Assembly: GCF_030813915.1 (NCBI RefSeq)
Contig: NZ_JAUSUJ010000010.1
Coordinates: 124,001 to 188,000 of the forward strand
Source: Rhodoplanes tepidamans
GTDB taxonomy: Bacteria; Pseudomonadota; Alphaproteobacteria; Rhizobiales; Xanthobacteraceae
Length of the DNA stretch: 64,000 nucleotides
Direction of reading: 5' to 3'
The position numbers and the translations under genes are program-made. Positions 61,090 to 64,000 of the stretch are shown piece by piece. The notes beneath the pieces were generated by a model. That model was not told where the DNA came from and made no database searches. It saw only the letters and a program-made list of their open reading frames with translations. Numbering within the stretch: the first letter of the stretch is position 1; each line of letters opens with the position of its first letter.

Positions 61090-62156
61090 GCCATCTCCTT
61101 GATCCATCGCTCGGTCCAGCCGGCCCGCTCCTTGGCGAAGAAGGCCCAGTCGGGGGCGAACAGCGCGGCGCTGTCGGGGAAGCCGGCCGGCGTGGTGGCG
61201 GCCGGGTTGGTCGGCGCCACGAAGGCCCTGGTGGCGAGGATCGACTGAATCTCGGGCGACAGGACCGCGTCGATCACGGCGTCGGCGAGCCCGTCGGCCG
61301 GCGCCCCCTTCACCTTGGCGATGCCGGACGGCATGGCGAAGCCGCCCTCGGCGGGAATCGCGAGGTCGACGGGCGAGCCCTCGGCCTTGCGGATCAGCGT
61401 GTAGGCCGAGAACTGGCCGCCGATCATCCACGCCTCGCCCTGCTCCAGCAGATTGATGGCCTGCGGCGCGTTGGTGTAGACGCTCAGCAGGTTCGGCTTG
61501 AGGCTCTTCAGCTTCCTGAAGGCCGCATCGATCTCGTACTGGGCCTCCTTGAACGGCTTGCCGGTCTCGAGATGCGCCGCGACCAGCAGCGTCCAGTAGC
61601 CTTCGGTGTTCTGGATCGACGGCACGATCACCTTCTGGCCGTAGCGCGCGTCCCACAGGTCGGCCCAGCGCGCCGGCGGCTGCTTCATCCGGCGGGTCGA
61701 GAAGGCGATGCCGGCCCACGGCTTCTGATAGTTCGCCCACAGGCCGTCGCGATGCACGGCGCCCGGCACCAGCCGGCCGAGATTGGGCACCGCGGACGCC
61801 GTCATCGGCGTGATCAGCCCCTCGGCGGCGGCCGGGATCATCACCGGATCGTCCATGATCACGACCGACATCTTGGGGCTCGCCTTGTCGGCCTGCATCT
61901 TCTGCAGGTTGGTGAGCGAGTTCGTTCCCTCGTAGAGGATCTTGGCGTCGAGCTTCTTCTCGATGACCGGGAAGACGTCGGCGTTGAGGTAGCGGGCCGC
62001 GCCGGCGGGGCCGCCGACCACGATCTCCCTGGGCGCCGCCCGCACCACGGCCGGGCAGGCGATGCCGGCGACGGCGCCCGCGACGGCGCCTCCGCCGAGC
62101 TGCAGGACGGAGCGGCGGGAAAGGCCGCGACGGATGGGTCGGAGGTCTCGGGTCAT
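61086..62156 (-). CDS. ABC transporter solute-binding protein, PotD/Fbp type
   Basis: A 356-residue periplasmic binding protein. A twin-arginine signal (LSRRSVLQLGGGAVAGAVAG) suggests export of a folded protein. The mature part resembles PotD-like extracellular solute-binding proteins (YLNADVFPVIEKKLDAKILYEGTNSLTNLQKMQADKASPKMSVVIMDD). It is the first gene of the operon, with three GntR-type palindromes in its upstream region. Ligand unknown. Confidence 0.87.
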   Translation of the reverse strand: MTRDLRPIRRGLSRRSVLQLGGGAVAGAVAGIACPAVVRAAPREIVVGGPAGAARYLNADVFPVIEKKLDAKILYEGTNSLTNLQKMQADKASPKMSVVIMDDPVMIPAAAEGLITPMTASAVPNLGRLVPGAVHRDGLWANYQKPWAGIAFSTRRMKQPPARWADLWDARYGQKVIVPSIQNTEGYWTLLVAAHLETGKPFKEAQYEIDAAFRKLKSLKPNLLSVYTNAPQAINLLEQGEAWMIGGQFSAYTLIRKAEGSPVDLAIPAEGGFAMPSGIAKVKGAPADGLADAVIDAVLSPEIQSILATRAFVAPTNPAATTPAGFPDSAALFAPDWAFFAKERAGWTERWIKEMA

Positions 62157-62215
62157 CGGTGTCCTCACTGCGGGCCGAACGGCGCTACACGGCCAGCAAA
62201 GCAAGCCCCGGGCCA

Positions 62216-62329
62216 GTTGTGCACATTTTTCTATGTTCCCGTGTTTGCAACGGCTTAGTTGAAGACTATTGTCGCGGCTGGGGATTGCCCCGACAAAATG
62301 TGCACATTCTCTGGATTAATGTGCACATT
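62216..62329. promoter_or_regulatory. Three AATGTGCACATT operators between ABC operon and GntR gene
   Basis: AATGTGCACATT, a perfect 12-base palindrome, occurs at 62297-62308 and 62318-62329 (21 bases apart, two helical turns). GTTGTGCACATT at 62216-62227 is a third copy with two changes. They lie in the only divergent promoter region of the ABC operon and the GntR/FCD gene. The regulator very likely binds them, controlling both itself and the operon. Confidence 0.8.
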
Positions 62330-62353
62330 TCTGCGGCGCCCCGGGAGAGATGC

Positions 62354-63094
62354 GTGCCGAGCCGACAGCCACGGGCCCCCAAGGCCGATCCGGAGACCGA
62401 CGAGGCGATCCACGCGGCGATCGCCCGCGCCGTCATGGACGGGTCGCTGCGGGCCGGCACCAAGCTGGCCGAGCACCGGCTGGCGGAGATCTTCGGCGTG
62501 TCGCGCGAGCGCATCCGCAAGGTGCTGCACCGGCTCGGCGCCGAGCGGCGGATCGAGATCATCCCCAACCGCGGCGCCCGCGTGCCGCAGCCGACCCTCG
62601 CCGAGATCCGCGCGATCTACGAAGCGCACCGGGTGCTGGAGGCCGGCGTGCTGATGGCGCTGCTGCCCAGGCTGGACGACGCGGTCCTGGCGCGGCTCGA
62701 CGCGCATCTCGCCGAGGAGCGCGCCGCCGCCGAGCGCGGCGACCGTAGCGCCTCGGTGCGGCTGTCCGGCGCGTTCCACCTGCTGCTGGTCGACGCGGTC
62801 GGCAATGCCGAGCTGTCGCGCATCCTGCGCGACCTGCTCAGCCGGTCGTCCGTCATGGTGTCGGTCTACGAGCCGGCGAGCCAGTCGATCTGCGCCGTCG
62901 ACGAGCACGGCGCCATCGTCGAAGCCCTGCGGGCCCGCGACGTCGCGCGCGCCGTCGCCCTGTCGGCCCACCACTTCCAGCATGTCGAGCAGCGCCTGCG
63001 GGTCGACCCGGGACCGGCACCCGCCACCGACCTCGCGGCGGCGTTCCGGCCCTATGCGCCGGCGAAGACGGTCCGCGCCCGGCGCGGCCGCTGA
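62354..63094 (+). CDS. GntR-family (FadR/FCD) transcription regulator
   Basis: A 246-residue regulator. The N-terminal winged helix (about residues 12-75) has GTKLAEHRLAEIFGVSRERIRKVLHRLGAERRIEIIPNRGARVPQP, a textbook GntR recognition region. The FCD effector domain follows: IRAIYEAHRVLEAG, SGAFHLLLVDAVGNAEL, DEHGAIVEALRARDVARA and SAHHF, with histidines placed for a metal/carboxylate site. The GTG at 62354 has GGGAGAG five bases upstream. It is divergent from the ABC operon and is its probable regulator, responding to a carboxylate-type ligand. Confidence 0.9.
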   Translation: MPSRQPRAPKADPETDEAIHAAIARAVMDGSLRAGTKLAEHRLAEIFGVSRERIRKVLHRLGAERRIEIIPNRGARVPQPTLAEIRAIYEAHRVLEAGVLMALLPRLDDAVLARLDAHLAEERAAAERGDRSASVRLSGAFHLLLVDAVGNAELSRILRDLLSRSSVMVSVYEPASQSICAVDEHGAIVEALRARDVARAVALSAHHFQHVEQRLRVDPGPAPATDLAAAFRPYAPAKTVRARRGR

Positions 63095-63101
63095 CCGCCG
63101 C

Positions 63102-63803
63102 TCACGCCTTGCCGTACACGGGCACCACGGCGCCGCGGGTGACGCGGTTGTCGGGGGAGGCGAGGAACAGGATGGTGGCGGCCACCTCCTCGACCTTGGG
63201 CCAGGCCGAGAGGTCGGCCCTGGGCATGTCCTGGCGGTTGGTCGGCGTGTCCATGATCGATGGGGCGACGGCGTTGACCAGCACCCCCTCCTTGGCCACC
63301 TCCTCGGCGAGCGCCACGGTCAGCGCCGCGACCGCCGCCTTGGCGGCGGCGTAGATCGCCATGCCGGCGCCGGTGCGCCATTCGAGCGCCGGCCGCGCCG
63401 CCACGTTGACGATGCGGCCGCCGTTCCGCCCGCGCGAGAAGGCGCGCAGTGCCGCCCGGCAGCACAGGGCGCAGGTGACGAGATTGACGTCGATCTGCTG
63501 GCGCAGCACGTCCTCGTCGAGATCCCGCAGGGGGCCGAAGGCGAAGCCGCCGGCGAGGTGGATCGACGCCCACAGCGGCGGCAGCCGTTCGTAGAGCCCG
63601 TCCACGGCCTCGGCGTCGCCGAGGTCCATCTCGCCGTAGAGGATCACACGCGCGTGGTCGCGCATCGGAAACGCCGCCGCGGCGCTCTCGCGCTGATAGG
63701 GGACGTGACAGACGGCGCCCGCCTCGACCAGGGCCGCCACCACGCCGCTGCCGAGCGCCCCGGTGCCGCCCGTCACCACCACGTGCCGTCCGCTGAAATC
63801 CAT
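63102..63803 (-). CDS. SDR-family oxidoreductase
   Basis: A 233-residue short-chain dehydrogenase/reductase. The cofactor motif is VVVTGGTGALGSGVV. The NAG-like position is HLAGGFAFGP. The catalytic tyrosine-lysine pair is in MAIYAAAKAAV (YxxxK). The active-site serine position in GGRIVNVAARPALEW is occupied by Ala, so the usual Ser-Tyr-Lys triad is incomplete; catalysis would be atypical or weak. It converges on the GntR gene with a seven-base gap. The remaining 197 bases to the window end show no gene. Confidence 0.82.
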   Translation of the reverse strand: MDFSGRHVVVTGGTGALGSGVVAALVEAGAVCHVPYQRESAAAAFPMRDHARVILYGEMDLGDAEAVDGLYERLPPLWASIHLAGGFAFGPLRDLDEDVLRQQIDVNLVTCALCCRAALRAFSRGRNGGRIVNVAARPALEWRTGAGMAIYAAAKAAVAALTVALAEEVAKEGVLVNAVAPSIMDTPTNRQDMPRADLSAWPKVEEVAATILFLASPDNRVTRGAVVPVYGKA

Positions 63804-64000
63804 TCCGTCCCCCCTGCCCGGCGCGCCGCGCCCCGTCGTCCGGCCCGCCCCGGCCGGCGAATCACCGCGTCCGCGACCATAGCGAAGATTCCGGTTGATC
63901 CGCGCGCCGTCGCTCCCCATCAAGGGGCCGAGCAGGACCCCGAGCAGGACCCGACCTGGCCTCCATCGCAGCGGACCCCCGATGCCCCGAGCCGTGGCCC

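Overview
This window is GC-rich DNA from a phototrophic alphaproteobacterium. The evidence is a bacteriochlorophyll a and carotenoid photosynthesis gene cluster, with several dispersed palindromic repeats of types common in Hyphomicrobiales (Rhizobiales). A complete hydroxylated and methoxylated acyclic carotenoid route (crtE, B, I, C, D, F) points to the spirilloxanthin or spheroidene series, and no crtA is visible. A Rhodoplanes-like or other rhizobial purple bacterium is my inference and has not been tested. No rRNA, tRNA, CRISPR array, transposase or phage gene was found.

Photosynthesis region (1-22568). Reading leftward: bchI-bchD, an extra membrane-anchored alpha/beta hydrolase, a fructose-1,6-bisphosphatase gene, bchO, crtI-crtB, bchE, bchJ, a 56-residue membrane protein, crtE, crtF, and bchC-X-Y-Z. 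bchZ runs off the left edge. Only crtD and crtC read rightward, from a promoter shared with crtE. The promoters carry PpsR/CrtJ-type TGT-N12-ACA sites (crtE/crtD, crtI, bchI). Three of them (bchC, crtE/crtD, bchE) carry TGTCA half-sites repeated with a 13-base period. This arrangement is one of the best leads in the window.

Envelope region (22569-40825): a Gfo/Idh/MocA oxidoreductase, a membrane-anchored HtrA-like protease, small secreted proteins, a caspase-like protein with an intact His/Cys dyad, an OmpA-type lipid-free envelope protein, a double-beta-barrel outer-membrane protein, and a second caspase-like protein in which both catalytic residues are replaced. Next come a B12 radical SAM protein resembling the hopanoid C-2 methylase HpnP, an unrecognised terpenoid-cyclase-like toroid protein, an AsmA-family protein and an RND/HlyD adaptor.

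Metabolic region (40893-64000): glutamyl-Q tRNA(Asp) synthetase, an MFS transporter with a ModA-like protein, and a malonate module (TRAP transporter, malonyl-CoA decarboxylase matA, malonyl-CoA synthetase matB) interrupted by an opposing TPR gene and an EF-hand gene. After these lie a class A beta-lactamase, an FkbM methyltransferase and ethanolamine ammonia-lyase eutBC. The last block is a tightly coupled six-gene polyamine-type ABC transporter operon ending in a PuuE-like amidohydrolase and a racemase homologue that lacks both catalytic cysteines. That operon faces a GntR/FCD regulator across three copies of a 12-base palindrome, and an SDR gene closes the window.

Most of the DNA is densely coding, and long open frames antisense to real genes are GC artefacts.
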